From positions 22,133,943 through 22,197,942 of the forward strand of contig CM031864.1 in assembly GCA_018697195.1 (NCBI GenBank): 64,000 nucleotides of DNA, in the 5' to 3' direction. The notes below the pieces were generated by a model. It was not told the origin of the DNA and did no database searches. It saw nothing but the letters and a program-made list of their open reading frames with translations. The stretch is from Certhia americana (lineage: Eukaryota; Chordata; Aves; Passeriformes; Certhiidae). The translations under genes and the position numbers were made by a program. The number at the start of each line of letters is the position of its first letter. Positions within the stretch are counted from its first letter, which is position 1. Shown here piece by piece: positions 11,222 through 42,337 of this stretch.

Positions 11222-12474
11222 TGCAGGTGTTGGAGGTCTTTATTGAGATTATAGCACAGATACACTTCTATAGTTACCTTTCCACTTTTATACGATAGTT
11301 AAAAATGCTTACTACAGTGCACATATAATTTAGTAACCAAGAGAATCCAAAATTTAACTGCAGTTCAAATAAATAAATAACCTAAAGTTTAAGGTTTATA
11401 TTTTAAAAAGTAAAAGGAACTGTACAATATGAAAATATAACAATACATAACATTAGAATCTAAAGTTTTGTAGAAATAAAACTGCCATTTTCCATACATA
11501 AACAGTGCAAGAAACAAAATTCAGATAAGCTTCTGAACTGGGAATTTAAACAATTCTTAAATTATCATGCAGACATAGCATTTTAAGCCATGCTGGTTTC
11601 TATTACAGCATTAATGGTATCCCTTTTACTTGAAAAATTGATAGCCATTAAGCTTACTCTGACAGCTGCTGCCAATCCACTCTTTTCTACAGTACATTAT
11701 ACACAGAGGTATTCTGTTGCATTCAAAAAGTAAAATATTACATGTTTCTACCGAAAAAAGTCAATATTTTACTTTTCTCCCTCCAACATGTTAGCTGGAT
11801 CAAAACAATGTCATGTAGTAAAAACAGCAACATTTTTCCCAGGTTAGATGAAAAGAAAGAAAAACCCCCACTATATAATGGACCATAATCAAGAAGTGGT
11901 TACTACCCAGTCAACCTTTAAAGTTCAGATTTTTTTTTACTAAAAACGTTGAAACTGTAGAGATGTTATAAAATTTGAGCTCTTGTTTAAAAGTGATGAA
12001 TACAACAAACCTGAAAAAACAGTGGAAGTAGTTTTTCTTTTATGTGTATGTGTAACTCGTTACATACAGACTTGATTAAAGTGTTCCTCAACTTAAGTTT
12101 CTATACAAAATTCTCATTGAGGCAAAAAACAAGGAATGCAATTAATACCAAACTGTAAACACATCATTCATGTTACTCTGAGTGCACATCAACAACAGAA
12201 GAGTTCTCCTCCATAGACTTTGGCAACAAGACTACAATAGGTCACAGCAGCATGAGTTCAACATGGAAGACTGGAAGCACTGCAAAAGAATATACTAAAA
12301 AACACCAAGACCTCCTAGAAACCAGAAAAATCAGTGACAGGTGCCCCTCCTCTTGATAAGACACTCTCCTGCTCAACTGCTGCTCTCTCAAAGCCTCATT
12401 ATTATTACTTGTTTTGACAGTTCTGTAGTCTCAGGTCTCTGTGCTTTAGCTGCATAGTTGCCTTGGTTTGCACT
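11222..12474 (-). other. WDR47: WDR47 3'UTR
   Basis: It runs from the stop codon (12477-12475) to a canonical polyadenylation signal near 11240. It is AT-rich with no long open frame and no repeat insertion. Confidence 0.8.
11239..11244 (-). terminator. WDR47: WDR47 polyadenylation signal AATAAA
   Basis: On the minus strand AATAAA occurs at 11244-11239, followed within 20 bases by a region rich in C, A and T where cleavage is expected. It is the last good signal before the CLCC1 CpG island. Confidence 0.75.
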
Positions 12475-30926
<18,452 letters not shown>

Positions 30927-33900
30927 CTAATAGGAAAAAAAGAATTTTAGCTCTGATCAATATCTTATTTTCTGCTTGGCTAGTGAATGTTGGCTGCCAA
31001 CAAAAATAAAAAAGCAGATTTATAGGACAGAACATAGTGGTATTACAAAAATTAAACAAGATTAAACAATCGATTTTGAGGTTGACTATGAAGCCATAAT
31101 TAAGATCTACCAATGCACCTGCAACTTTTCCTTTTCTGTCCTATGCATAAATAGGGGCCCAGATAAACAAATCTACCAAGAAATCAATCCTCTAGCAGTG
31201 TGAAAATATTGTGCTTACTAAGCTTGCAGTATATAAAATTTTCCTCTCTGAAATGCAAGCAGTGAAGTTCAAAAAGCATAAGAGTCACTTACTGTGTCAT
31301 CATCTAGAGCTCTCACATATGAACTTAAAATATTTCTAACACATATAAAAAGCACAGCACACTAAAAATGCCATCTCTCCTTACCTTAACTTTGAAATAG
31401 CGCATGACAGCTAAGCCAGGGGTTTCCATTCTTCCTTCCTAAGGATGACTATTTCTGTTTATTCCCCTCAGGAAGGATCTAAAGCTGCCAGCCCAAGGTG
31501 GCCTAACACAGGGCCTGCTGGCTGCCAGACTCTACACATTCACTTGCCTCCAGCTGCGTGCTCCTGGCCCCTCCTCACTTCTGGCACTGCAGGAGTTTTT
31601 CCACCAGCTCCTGTAGTTGGCTCAGTGTTCTAATGAGCTGTCCAGCCAGCAAGAGAAGTGGGCAGATGTAGCTGGGGCTGGCAGGCTGCTTGTTTAAAGC
31701 TCCCACAGATACAAGGTCCAAGCTCCTTTGCAACACAACTCCTCCAAGGACATGAGAATTGCAGCATGTACTCCTCCTCTAAGGAAACCTGAATTAAATT
31801 CTTGTTTTGGCCAAGTCCTGCCTGATTACAGTAAGTATGACTTAAACTAGAAGGTACTGAACTTTCTTTTTCAAATGGTAAAAAGACCTTACAAGTAACT
31901 CCTAAACTGCTCTGCTGAAAAGGAACTGGGGATGAGGGAGGAAACCCACTAACACAGACAACTTACAGAGTACTGCCTTATCAGGAGCCCTAAAAAACCC
32001 CAAACCCAATCCCCCCCATACCTTGCAGTACTCCAGTAGCTACAAGAACACGATTCAACAGCAGGAACATTTCAGTTTAATCCCATGTTACTGCAAAAAG
32101 AGGCAGTGCCTCTTCTCACCTCTGCACTCATCCCAGGCAGTTTGCAGCCCCACAGCTGGGCTGTGTGCTGAGCCAGACCACTCCTCTGAGCCAGGTGCAA
32201 CTCAAGCATTTGCTCACTCCACGGGCACAAGGGCAGGAATGCTGACACAAGGAATGAGCAGAGCTTTGCTCTCTGGCAGTAGCAAAGTCTTAACCTGACT
32301 TCAGTGCACTCTCATGATCAGTTTAAGACCAGAGAAGAAACCAGCACCAGTGAGGAACTGAGCAGGAGGCAGCTGCCCCAGAAGAAGGAGAGACAGTGGG
32401 GCACAGTCATCCAAAAAATGAATAAAGGGGGGGAGATGATCATACATAACAAGACAACCCCAGCAATAGGTTATAGTTCCCAGTGCCTCTCCCTTTTAAT
32501 TCAAAAGGGGACATAAAAATTCCCTCATGAAATCATTCACTTCCGCAGATCCGGCAACTCAAAGACAACCAGCTGTGGGCAACCCATCTTCCAAGACAAC
32601 TCAAAAACATGATGCAGCCTTCATGTAGCTCGTCCTTGGAAAACTGGAGTTAACAAACTATCTGCCTCCTACTAGGGGCAGATGCACAGAATCTGAGTGA
32701 GCTTGAATAAACCAAATAAAACACTCAGAGTATTAACAAGAAATTAGTTATTTACCAGAGAGGAAAAGAGACAATTACCAATGCTAGTGAAGTTGAAGGG
32801 ATACAAAACCTTAGGCCTTAATAACATAGCTTTTTGCATTACTTTCTAAACCCCCAAATTTTCCATCTTCCTCACAACTGCATGCCACTTTTTTTCCACG
32901 TTAAGTTTTTGCCAGATCATTTGACTGGCAAAGCATTTGATTATAGCAGCACAGTTTATTTTGGAACAACACAGACCTATTTGTGCCAGATGAAATGCCC
33001 TAACTTCTTAAAATGGCTAGGTCTATTCTCATTTTAGTCACAGAAGACTCCAATCACCAAGTATTTTGATGGGTTTCATGAAAGACACACCCAGAGACCA
33101 TAAGCACACTCTCAGCTAGTAAAGTTAAAAGGCAAAATTAAACTCTGGCTTGCAGAAAGCTTTGCTGCAAAAAAGATAGATACACACATCCACAAATCAA
33201 AATCCAGAACTTGTAGAAAGATGCTTTTTCCTTATGTTTTAGTCCTGTTTCAACTTCCCCCTTTGGCAACTGTATATGGATTTTTGGTCCCAGAGAAAAA
33301 ATTCAACCCTATTCTCACATACTGAAGGGGAAAAAAATCAATACAAATTTAACCAGCAGTTTAGTGTTAACTTCTTAATTCAAAACTTCATCTAAAGCAT
33401 TTGCACTTCTCTTTTTGTTATGCTTCATGACACTGGTGGTTTTTATATAAACTAATTAACCTCCTTGTCAAAAAACAAAGTATGGCTTAGGCAAAGCTAT
33501 ACTGAGATTCCCCATCAGAAAAAAAAAAAATCAGACTAAGAATTCCTTTGAAGAAAGGAACACCAAGTCCAGCTTTCTTTTCAACAGGCTCTACTGGACC
33601 CAAGTGTAAACAGGAAGGCACCCTACACAGCTTCAAAGCCTGTCCTAATTATTTATATATTATACTGATGACAAAATAAGCATACTAGTCAGTACTTTGA
33701 TTCAGAGTACTTCTACATTATGTAAAATCCAGCATCTGTGAGCTGTCTTCCATTTTCCACTGCGGTTGTTTTCAAAATAGGAGGTTTGTCCTGAACATAA
33801 AGCCTCTGACAATCTGAACACTTAACTTCATTTACCTCATTTTCATAGATCAGGGTAAAGAATGGTTGCACCCTCCATATTTGATACAGGACTAACAGCT

Positions 33901-36441
33901 CTTTTGGGGTAAAGAAAAGTGTATTACAACATCCAGACATAGTTTGGCTACTGAACTTCTGAAAAAGTGTTGAAGTACACTGATAAGCTGATCCATTAAC
34001 AGTATTATAATATTAAGTGTGCATTCCCTATCAGTGCAACACAAATAGCTAGAAAAGAACAGTAAACCTAAAGAAGATTTTCATGTAATTGATGGTATTT
34101 AGTCTGATGAGGTCAGACTTCTCTTATAAGCACTATGGTGTCACTGCAATAAACAGCACTTTAGCATGAAATTATAAATATACACAGCACCCTCTATGAA
34201 ATCTAAGAGGTTTTCGGGTATTCAGTGGTATATCAGTATGTGTATAAATAAAAATAATAATAATTAAACCCCAAAGAACAGCAAGGAAACTCAAGATTAG
34301 AGCTGAAGCTGCATCTTTGGTTCATCACACCATTGCTTTCTGCCGGCACATATGGCACACAGCGTCACAATCTGATCAGCTCAAGCTCTAATACTCAAGA
34401 ATGATTGAAGCACAGCATTAGCTAGAGGTATAAATGAAAGCAAACAAGAGTTAGAGCTTAATATTTCAGGTGCCTTGTATTAACCACATTTCTGATACAA
34501 CCTTTTTATCTTGCCTAGTCTTTTCAGAATGGCACTTCTCCACATCCTCCTTCCTTCTCCTGTCCACGCCCTCTTATCTTCTGCTACTTCTGTATTTAAA
34601 TTTATTTTTCTACATAAAGATAACCAAAAAATTTCTTGCCACAAACCTGACACACCTTTAACCTTAGTTAACAAGATGTCTTTAAACAAGCTCTTTGGAA
34701 CATAATACCTGATGCTAAATCTCCCATCGAGAGGCTTCACCCTTGTTCTGTTCTTACCCATGTTCTAAGAACATTTCTGCAGCAAGAACCTTCCCACAGT
34801 GTTAAAAGCACAAGAAAATAACTCTTAAAACATTAAACATATTTATAATCATTTATGCATATAAATGCATGATTTCAGGAAAATGTTTATAAACTAGAAG
34901 CATCTAAAGATACATAGCTTAAAGAGTGAGATTGTTCAGTGCTTTCTGAGAAGTTAAAATGCCTGTGCATTCACATTATAAAAATTAAAAGTAAAGTTAA
35001 TATTAGAAAAAACAAATTGTGAAATTCTACAGTAAGCATTATTTATATGCCATTTATCAACTGAAACAAGACACTTGCCAATAGCATAGAATATACATTT
35101 GGAAAACCAGGAGAGGAACATAAAGTTTCTAAGTATTCTGAAACACAAGCAATAAATATTATAGTTCAAATCTCCCGTGTCCTGCTGTGAGAGCAGTGCC
35201 ACATGTAAAGGGACACTCAATGCCAAACCAGGAGCCTCGGCTCACTGACAGCTGCGATGCGGGCCCAACAACCTCAGCATCCTGGTGAGCTGTCACAGAA
35301 AACCTCAGCGTGAGCAGGTCATACATATTTCAAAAGCTGGCTATTTTGCATTAAGCTATTTCACCTTTTAATCCACCTCACAGTCACTTACATTTGACTC
35401 TTGTGCCTTCCCAGAGGCCACTCCAGACTTCTGGCTACACAGAGCCCACAGGGCACTCGGGGCCCAGTCAGTCCCTAGTGGCTCCAGTTCTCAAGTGCCC
35501 TCAATCACCTTCCAGTTATTCTATATCAACAGAATTTACAGAAAAAAAAAAAAGTACTCTAGGCCCAATTTTTATCATAACTGATTCCCACAGCACTGAG
35601 CAGAGCTTGCTGACACCCATTTCACCCTAAGGAATCACACAATTCATTATCTCAAATGAAATGCACTGAGCACATTAAGGCCTTTAACAGAAATCCTTCA
35701 GCAAACTTTGCACAGCTGATCTCTGAGACCTTTTCTACTCCAATACACGGCAAACCCGTGTCCTCTTACAGCAGCCTTTCCTGCCTCGCACAGATTTGTC
35801 GCTGGCTTGCTCTCCCGTAATCCATTTTGCTGCCCTGCTCCGATCAGCTGTTGCTGCCGAGCGCCCCGGTAATCCCTGCTCGGGAGGGAGGTGTCCGCAG
35901 AGCGCTCAGCATTAACCAGCCCCCGTTACAACACGCCTTGCCCAGCGCATTCCGCACCGCGAATGACAAAAAGGTGACATCAAATTATGCAATGCTTCAC
36001 ATCACAGCGAAAATAAAAGGCAGAAAAATAAGAAAAGACAAACAACTTCCAAAGACTAGACATTAACGCGTTTTGACTGCAATACCCCGCCTTGTTCCAA
36101 CATTTTTTTTTCCTCTCGACGCGCGATTCCACGCGAAATCCAGCTCTGCCGGGTTCACAGCAGCCGCCCCGGTTAACTGCGCCCCGCCGAGCCCGCATCA
36201 GCATTTCGGGAAGGTGAGCTCAGCACGGGCGGAGGGCAGGGCCGCACGGCCCCGGGCACAGAGCGCTGCCCCGGCAGGGCCACAACAAAGGGGCGGCGGC
36301 GCTCGGGCGTCGCCGGGGGCCGGGGCGATGCGTCCCCCGCGGGGAAGGCTCGGACGGGCCCCGGGGCCGGTGAGGAGGCCGGGCAGCGCCCAGCTGGTGC
36401 CGCAGCCCCCGCCCGCAGCGCCCTCCGTGCCGCCCGCTCAC
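30927..36441 (-). other. WDR47 first intron (5.5 kb)
   Basis: It separates the CpG-island exon from the first coding exon. A GC-richer patch at 31480-31720 and another at about 32100-32400 stand out but match no gene or repeat that I know. Open frames here (for example 34480-34761) lack any family resemblance. Confidence 0.55.
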
Positions 36442-37050
36442 CTGCGGGGCCCCGCGGCCCGTGCGCGCCGGCACCGGCGGGGCGGGAGGGGAAGATGGCG
36501 GCGGGCCCGGCTGTGCGGCGGGCGGGCCCTGCCCGGGACCGCGCTCTGTCTGCTGCCGCTGCCGCTCCGCTCGCTGCCCGCCCGCACCGCTGCCCGCCCG
36601 GCGGCGCCCCGGGGCCCTCCCGGCGCCTCTGCCGAAGTGGAAAGCGAAAGGGGCGGGTCGGAGCCGCCCCGCCGCGGGGGCGGGCGGTGGGAGGGACAGA
36701 TGGCGGCGGCGGCCGCGCTGGGCGGAGCCGCTTTGTTCGCGGCAGGGCAAAGCCGCCCGCCCGGCGGGCAGCGCCGCGCCCCGCGCTGAGGGAACGTGGG
36801 GCGGGAGCCGGGCGGGGCTGCAGCTGCCGCCGGCAAGTGCGGGATCCCCCGCGCCCCCGTCTGTCCCGGCGGGGCGAAACCCGACCGGCCCCCGACACTC
36901 CTGCCGGTGGGAACGCTCACCCTGAGCCCGGTGTCCCCTCACAAAGGGCCGCGTTCCCGGCGCTTCCCTCTGACACCCCGAGGCACACGGGTGGCACTGC
37001 CCGTCTGCCGCCAGCCGGCTTTCTGCTCCTGCGGCGCGGGCTAAAGGCTT
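36080..37050 (-). promoter_or_regulatory. WDR47: WDR47 CpG-island promoter and non-coding exon 1
   Basis: This is an almost 1 kb, extremely CpG-rich block. On the minus strand CAG|GTGAGC ends a candidate non-coding first exon at 36442, with transcription probably starting between 36500 and 36800. On the opposite strand AAGATGGCGGC (36492-36502) and CAGATGGCGGC (36698-36708) are YY1-type elements, suggesting possible divergent initiation. Several overlapping frames of up to 241 codons are GC artefacts. Confidence 0.75.
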
Positions 37051-38680
37051 GCTGGCAGCACCTCGAAATACTGCGAGAGGTGCTGCCGCGTTTCAGGTCA
37101 GCCAGGGATTTTTTAGTGTGCTTATGCCGTCATCTGCTTCCTGAGGCTGTTGAGCGAAGCATGCATTCTTTACAGAAATCTTATGTATGCATGTGTGATA
37201 CCTGTGTTTTATGAAGATGTATTCGTAAACAATTTGACTTTCAGTTACATTTTTTGTGACTGTCAGAAGATTATGGCCCCTCAAGAGTCATTACGGTGAA
37301 CAGTCCATAAGTTTGCTTTGTGTTTATACGTAGTGGTGAGATGTTAAAATGCAAGTACAGCACTTGGTCAGAGTGCTTGTGAACAGCCTGCAGTGCACTG
37401 GCAGGCCCTGCCAAAATGGAGATGGCGGCAATTTTCTGACAAGATGATGCACGAATTTCTAATTTTTAAAATTAGGCCTGTGTGCCATGCTTCAGAGATC
37501 GGGGAAGGTTATCAGGGATTTCACTGAAGTTGAACTGGATACTATGTCACAGTCACAAAATGTCAGTGAGGTCAAGTCTACTTACTAATTGTTTTGCTGA
37601 GGATATGCTGAAGGGCAGAGAGGGACCATGTAATTTTTTCTCTCTTCTTTCTGAACAGGAATACAAACAAATGTCCCAAAGGCCGTCCAGCAAGGAGTGT
37701 GCCTGGCTGCACAGCAGTAGAACTCGATGGTTCCTTTTGTTCAAGTCCCAGTTTCACTTCCCAGGAATATGGATTTTCTGGTAAAACACTGAATACTTCT
37801 ATTTACTTCCAAAGCTGCTTGTTGCTTAGTTACCTTTGGAGATGCCCTGACATGAAACTGTTTTCCAATACATATGATACAGTAGAGATGATAAATCAGA
37901 GGTAAAAACAAGACGATGTTAATTGTCTAAACTGAGTGGTATGTATAACTTTACTGAGATAGATACTAAAAATCCATTTAAAACGTTGTTTAACCTAAAA
38001 AAATTCTAGGCAAACATCGGTAGGCTTTTAAATTTAATCTTAATTTTAGGGTGGTTTTGCAGTAGTTTACCAATCTTTTGTGCAGTAGCTTTGTTTTCAG
38101 TGACGCTCCTGAGACCAAATCTGTGAGACTACCTTTGGATGGCAAGAAAGATAAAGCTTTTTCCCACTTATGGACCTGAAAGGAAAACTATGAATTTAAA
38201 ATTATTCTGTTTCCTGCTCAGAATATTGGACTTTTCACAGGTAAGCAGCAAATTCCTATACTTTGGAAAGAGATTTCAAGAATTATCAGGAAGAAATATG
38301 GAAGAATAGGTAGCAGTAGTTGGTGGCCCTGCTTTGGGAGGCAGTCATACTATTATGTTTCGGTGAAGATACATGTAGTAGCATCCTATGAGAATAAAGC
38401 CAATGGAAGATCTTTTTCTCTGTTTGCAACTCTTTACTTAAGGATAGAAACCTGTTTGGGATGGCCTCAGCTTGCTTTGAACACCCTACTCATTACTGCA
38501 AAGAAGGTAACTCCCATGAACAGCAAAGCTGTTGGGTGTGGGTTTTAGAGAGCTTGAAAATCAGGATTAGTGGAGGAGGAGATCTGCATTGCCTAGTGAC
38601 AAAACACGGTGCTGCAGTCTGCGCTTGGAGCCCTTCAGGAAAGAAAATAGTAATTGTCTGACTGTTTTACAAATATTGCA
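37051..38680. other. WDR47-CAMSAP2 intergenic, left part
   Basis: No gene is recognised. A YY1-like cluster (ATGGAGATGGCGGC) lies near 37416-37430. The rest is ordinary AT-rich sequence. Confidence 0.55.
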
Positions 38681-38689
38681 GGTGAGAAA

Positions 38690-39384
38690 TGAGATGCTGG
38701 AAAGCAACACCGTGGAAAGGGCCACTGTGGCTCCAGGTCGAAGGCCAGTTGGACACGAGTCAGCAGTGCCCTGGCAGCCAGGGGGGGACATCCCTGTCCT
38801 GGGGGCACCAGGCACAGCATCACCAGCCAGGTGAAGGAGGGCATTGTCCTGCTGGGCTCTGAGCTGGGACAGCCTCACCTCCAGTGCTGGGGGCTGTTCT
38901 GGGTGCCACAATGTAAAACAGACATTGAGCTGTTAGAGAGGGTCCAAAGAAGGCCACGAGGATGGTGAGGGGCCTTGAGGGGAAGCCATGAGGAGAGGCT
39001 GAGGGCATTTGGTCTGTTCAGCCTGGAGAGGACTGAGGGCAGACCTCAGTGCAGTTACAGCTTCCCTGTGAGGAGAAGAGGAGGGGCAGACACTTCTCTG
39101 GGCTAACAGTGGCAGGACCCGAGGGAATGGCCAGAACTTGTATCAGGGGAGGTTTAGGTTGAATATCAGGAAAGGGTTTTTATTTTTAACCCAGAGGTGT
39201 TTGGGCACTGGCACAGGCTCCCCAGAGCAGTGGTCACAGCACCAGTGTGACAGAGCTCAGGAAGCATTTGGACAATGCCCTCAGGCACAGGGTGTGACTC
39301 TTGGGGTGTCCTATGCAGGACCAGGAGTTGGTCTCAATGATCCCTTGTGGGTCCCCTCCAATTCAGCTGATTCTCTGATTCTGT
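38690..39384 (+). mobile_element. CR1 LINE fragment, sense on plus strand
   Basis: It reads through 'cagcctggagaggactgagg', 'gaggtttaggttgaatatc', 'ttgggcactggcacaggctc' and 'aggagttggtctcaatgatc', and ends at the CR1 terminal repeat (gattctctgattctgtg). It is a 5'-truncated copy of about 700 bases with no intact ORF, in intergenic DNA. The left border is uncertain. Confidence 0.9.
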
Positions 39385-42040
39385 GTGTTGGCCCTAGAAA
39401 TGGGCCAGTCCCAATTTTCTGTACTTGTAACAGAGCCATTTAACTCCTTAAATTTTATATTTACATGTCTTTGTAAAAACTTAGAAAAAAAAATTGTTCA
39501 AAACTTTATTCTGAAGCAGTTTTTACTCATCTCAAGAGAGGATTTCCAGAACTTTGAGGTGACAATTCAGCAGAATTCTTGCATAATCTACGGAATTCTT
39601 TGTCAGCACCATAGCTCTAGTTTCAGGTAGCTTAAACAAGAAAAATACCGAGCCAAAGTATAACCCAGCTTCAAGTAATTTAAATAATTGCAGGCTTGTG
39701 AGGCCTTGCCAGGTCTTGTACTGCAGACATTTAGATCAGTGATGATGAAGAAATAATAAGACAGAGCTGCTGTGATGGCAAGCTCCATATTAGCTTTTAG
39801 TCTTTCTGCAAAGCTCCACTAACTGTGACATAAAGTACAAACAGATAGTATGTCTCCATGAAGTTCACATACCATTAACTGCAAACATAAACACATGTGA
39901 AAAAAACCTTTTAGTATCTTGCTTAAACAAATTTGTCAGTGGATAATGAAATACTTTTTTACCCCTAAGCATCTTACACATCAAGCGTTTGTAATGTTGA
40001 ATAGGAGTCTGAAGAAAGTTTTAAATAACTTTTATTGAATGCTTACCTGATTTGTGCTTTCTGCCCTTTCTTGAATCCTGATGGTTATTAGCTCTTCTGA
40101 TCAGTGGCAGTTTTGCCTAGCATTCATCAGCATTTTCCTTGAATTCAAAAATTTGATTAAAAGAACTTCATGCCCCAAAGACTTTGTACTGAAATGTGCA
40201 GTTGTAGATTGCTTTCTTGCCTCTTACAGCAGTGGTTTCGAGTGTAAGAGCTGCTTTTCTTTCTTGCTAGAAGGAAATAAGCTGGAGTAACTTCCCTACC
40301 ACATTTGACTCATTGCTGTAGTTGTCTAAATAAAACATGTATTCTTTTATTCTGTACGTATGCAAGTAAGTCTGAAGGTAAATGTGCATTTGTATGTATG
40401 CACATACAAACACACATCAAATATATTTTTACCTAAATGGAACAGATTGCTTTTAAAAATAAATTTCTTATAAATGTACAAAGATGTACATCTTACATAT
40501 ATATTTTCCCCTGGCATCTACACTTGGAATATGAGTGTCTATAGGGGATTTTTTTCCTTTTCCTGTTTTTCATTTATTTAACTAGAAAACGTAAAAGCAG
40601 CTGTAAAGGGCTGTGACTGTCAAGATATATGTTTATAGCCACATTTCTTCAAGCTGCTTATTCAGCTCATTAAATTAGCAGCAAGGCAGCAAAGAAATGC
40701 TTATTTGCTATTTGAAGAGATCTAAATAGTTAAAAGTTTATCCCTGTGTCTTTTTTAGTAAGTTGTTGGAAAAAAGACAGTGTCAATCTGACATTGATCT
40801 GATCAGTACAGCTGGATTTGAGAAACAAAGCTATTTTTTGCATCACATTTGTGTGGCAATCGATCCGCAGCCTTCTGTTCCAAGCATAACTCTCTATATG
40901 GGATCCCACAGCAGCACAAATTTTGAATCAGAAATTCTGTACAAATTCAGGTACACAGTACAGTCATATTATGTCACATTAACCAGGGCATGAGCTGAAG
41001 TTTCTCAGGGATGGTGTTATTGGCCAAAAGATAGAAAGAACAAAGCAGATCTGTACAAAGGCTGTTTATAGATGAAAATTTTGAGCTGGGTGCACCACTG
41101 AAAAAAATAGCTTTACTGGGTGCAACTGTGTGTCTGTGTTCCAGTATAATTCCTTGCTTGTGTCAGCCTGTTTGTGATGCTGTACAGGGAGCTGATTGAG
41201 CTGCCTGAAAAATAACCAGTTTTCAGAGGGAGGAGGAAGGCTATTAATTTTCTTCCACAGTAGCTTTCAATTCAGCATTAAATGCCCTACTGTCAGATTG
41301 CTGGTATTCCCAGAGTTACCCTTCAACCAGCTCTGCAATTCTGAAATTCTTTATCTGTGTAAGTTAGCCCAGCAACTCAGTCTGCCTGTTGACAGTGCAG
41401 GGAGGTCTTGGCTACTTTCAGCAAGTCCTTGCTCTCACACTGCAACCCAGCAGGACAACACAAAACTCCAAAAAAAGCATGATTTGGACTGGAAAAATTG
41501 CTAATTTACAAATCTGGAAGAGGTCCCTCATTTTTTGATAGTGTTTCTGTTCAAAATAGCATCACTAGCAAGTACAAACTATTTCACTAGAAGTCACACA
41601 CATGCCTTATACAGCACCTTGACAAAGATAAGACTTCAGTTCACCTTGACAATCTCTCAGTCTGAAGCAAATCTTTTAACCTGACCAGTAAGTTGCTGTG
41701 GCTCTGGAAAAACGGAAGCTAACCAGAGCCCAGAAGTTTATCAGGTGACTTAAAATTGTGAAATTCACTTCTGAAGTGAACAGGGTAACACCTTGTTGTC
41801 CTCATGAATGAAATATGAAGCCTGTTCAATTAATCAATAGCCTTCCTCTGATAACATCAGAAATTTAGATTACCAATGGAAGTATGACCCAAGAAGGGAA
41901 ACAAAAGAAGAAATTGTAATGGTGCGTATTTCCTACAATTTCCACATTGCTGAAATATGAGAAGAAACAAGATTTAAACATTAATGTGAACATGCTATAA
42001 TTTTAGTTTATATTTAGAGGTAAGCAAGAAAACAAAAAAA
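39385..42040. other. WDR47-CAMSAP2 intergenic, right part
   Basis: AT-rich sequence downstream of CAMSAP2. I see no exon, RNA gene or recognisable repeat. Confidence 0.55.
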
Positions 42041-42062
42041 AAAGTTATTTTGGTGCCATGCT

Positions 42063-42068
42063 TTTATT
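42063..42068 (-). terminator. CAMSAP2: CAMSAP2 polyadenylation signal AATAAA
   Basis: On the minus strand AATAAA sits at 42068-42063, about 2.96 kb after the stop codon. The mRNA most likely ends near 42040. The long 3'UTR agrees with what I recall of mammalian CAMSAP2. Confidence 0.65.
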
Positions 42069-42238
42069 TAAATGAAAGGAAAAAACTACACTGTACCACA
42101 TAAGTAGCAATGACAATATTTTACAGCACAGCATTTGAAAAAATATGGAAGCTATGCTCCATAGAAGTGGACAAGTAAGCACACAATACACTGTACATTT
42201 TTCAACAGTGCCCAATAAATCATAATTAAATAGCTGAA

Positions 42239-42258
42239 TTTGGCTTTAAACAGCCAAA
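42239..42258 (-). repeat. 7-bp stem hairpin in CAMSAP2 3'UTR
   Basis: tttggct (42239-42245) pairs perfectly with agccaaa (42252-42258) around a 6-base loop. It may be fortuitous in AT-rich DNA. Confidence 0.6.
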
Positions 42259-42267
42259 TAATAAAAA

Positions 42268-42285
42268 CTAACAGTCATACTAACA

Positions 42286-42316
<31 letters not shown>

Positions 42317-42337
42317 AGTAGCTATTATGACTGTTAG
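42268..42337 (-). repeat. 12-bp inverted repeat around a poly-A/T run
   Basis: ctaacagtcata (42268-42279) is the exact reverse complement of tatgactgttag (42326-42337). Between them lies A27 in the plus strand (42288-42314), which is U27 in the CAMSAP2 mRNA. The result would be a stem with a U-rich loop. Confidence 0.8.

Noticed and set aside
33713..33940. 75-codon Cys-containing minus frame
   Set aside because: CxxC-like spacing appears by chance once; no second pair, no homology recognised, intronic.
34480..34761. 93-codon minus frame in WDR47 intron 1
   Set aside because: No recognisable domain, no splice context and no similarity to WDR47; probably chance.
36073..37214. Several overlapping frames of 150-241 codons on both strands
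   Set aside because: They lie in the WDR47 CpG island, are Arg/Pro/Gly/Ala-rich in every frame, overlap one another and match no family.
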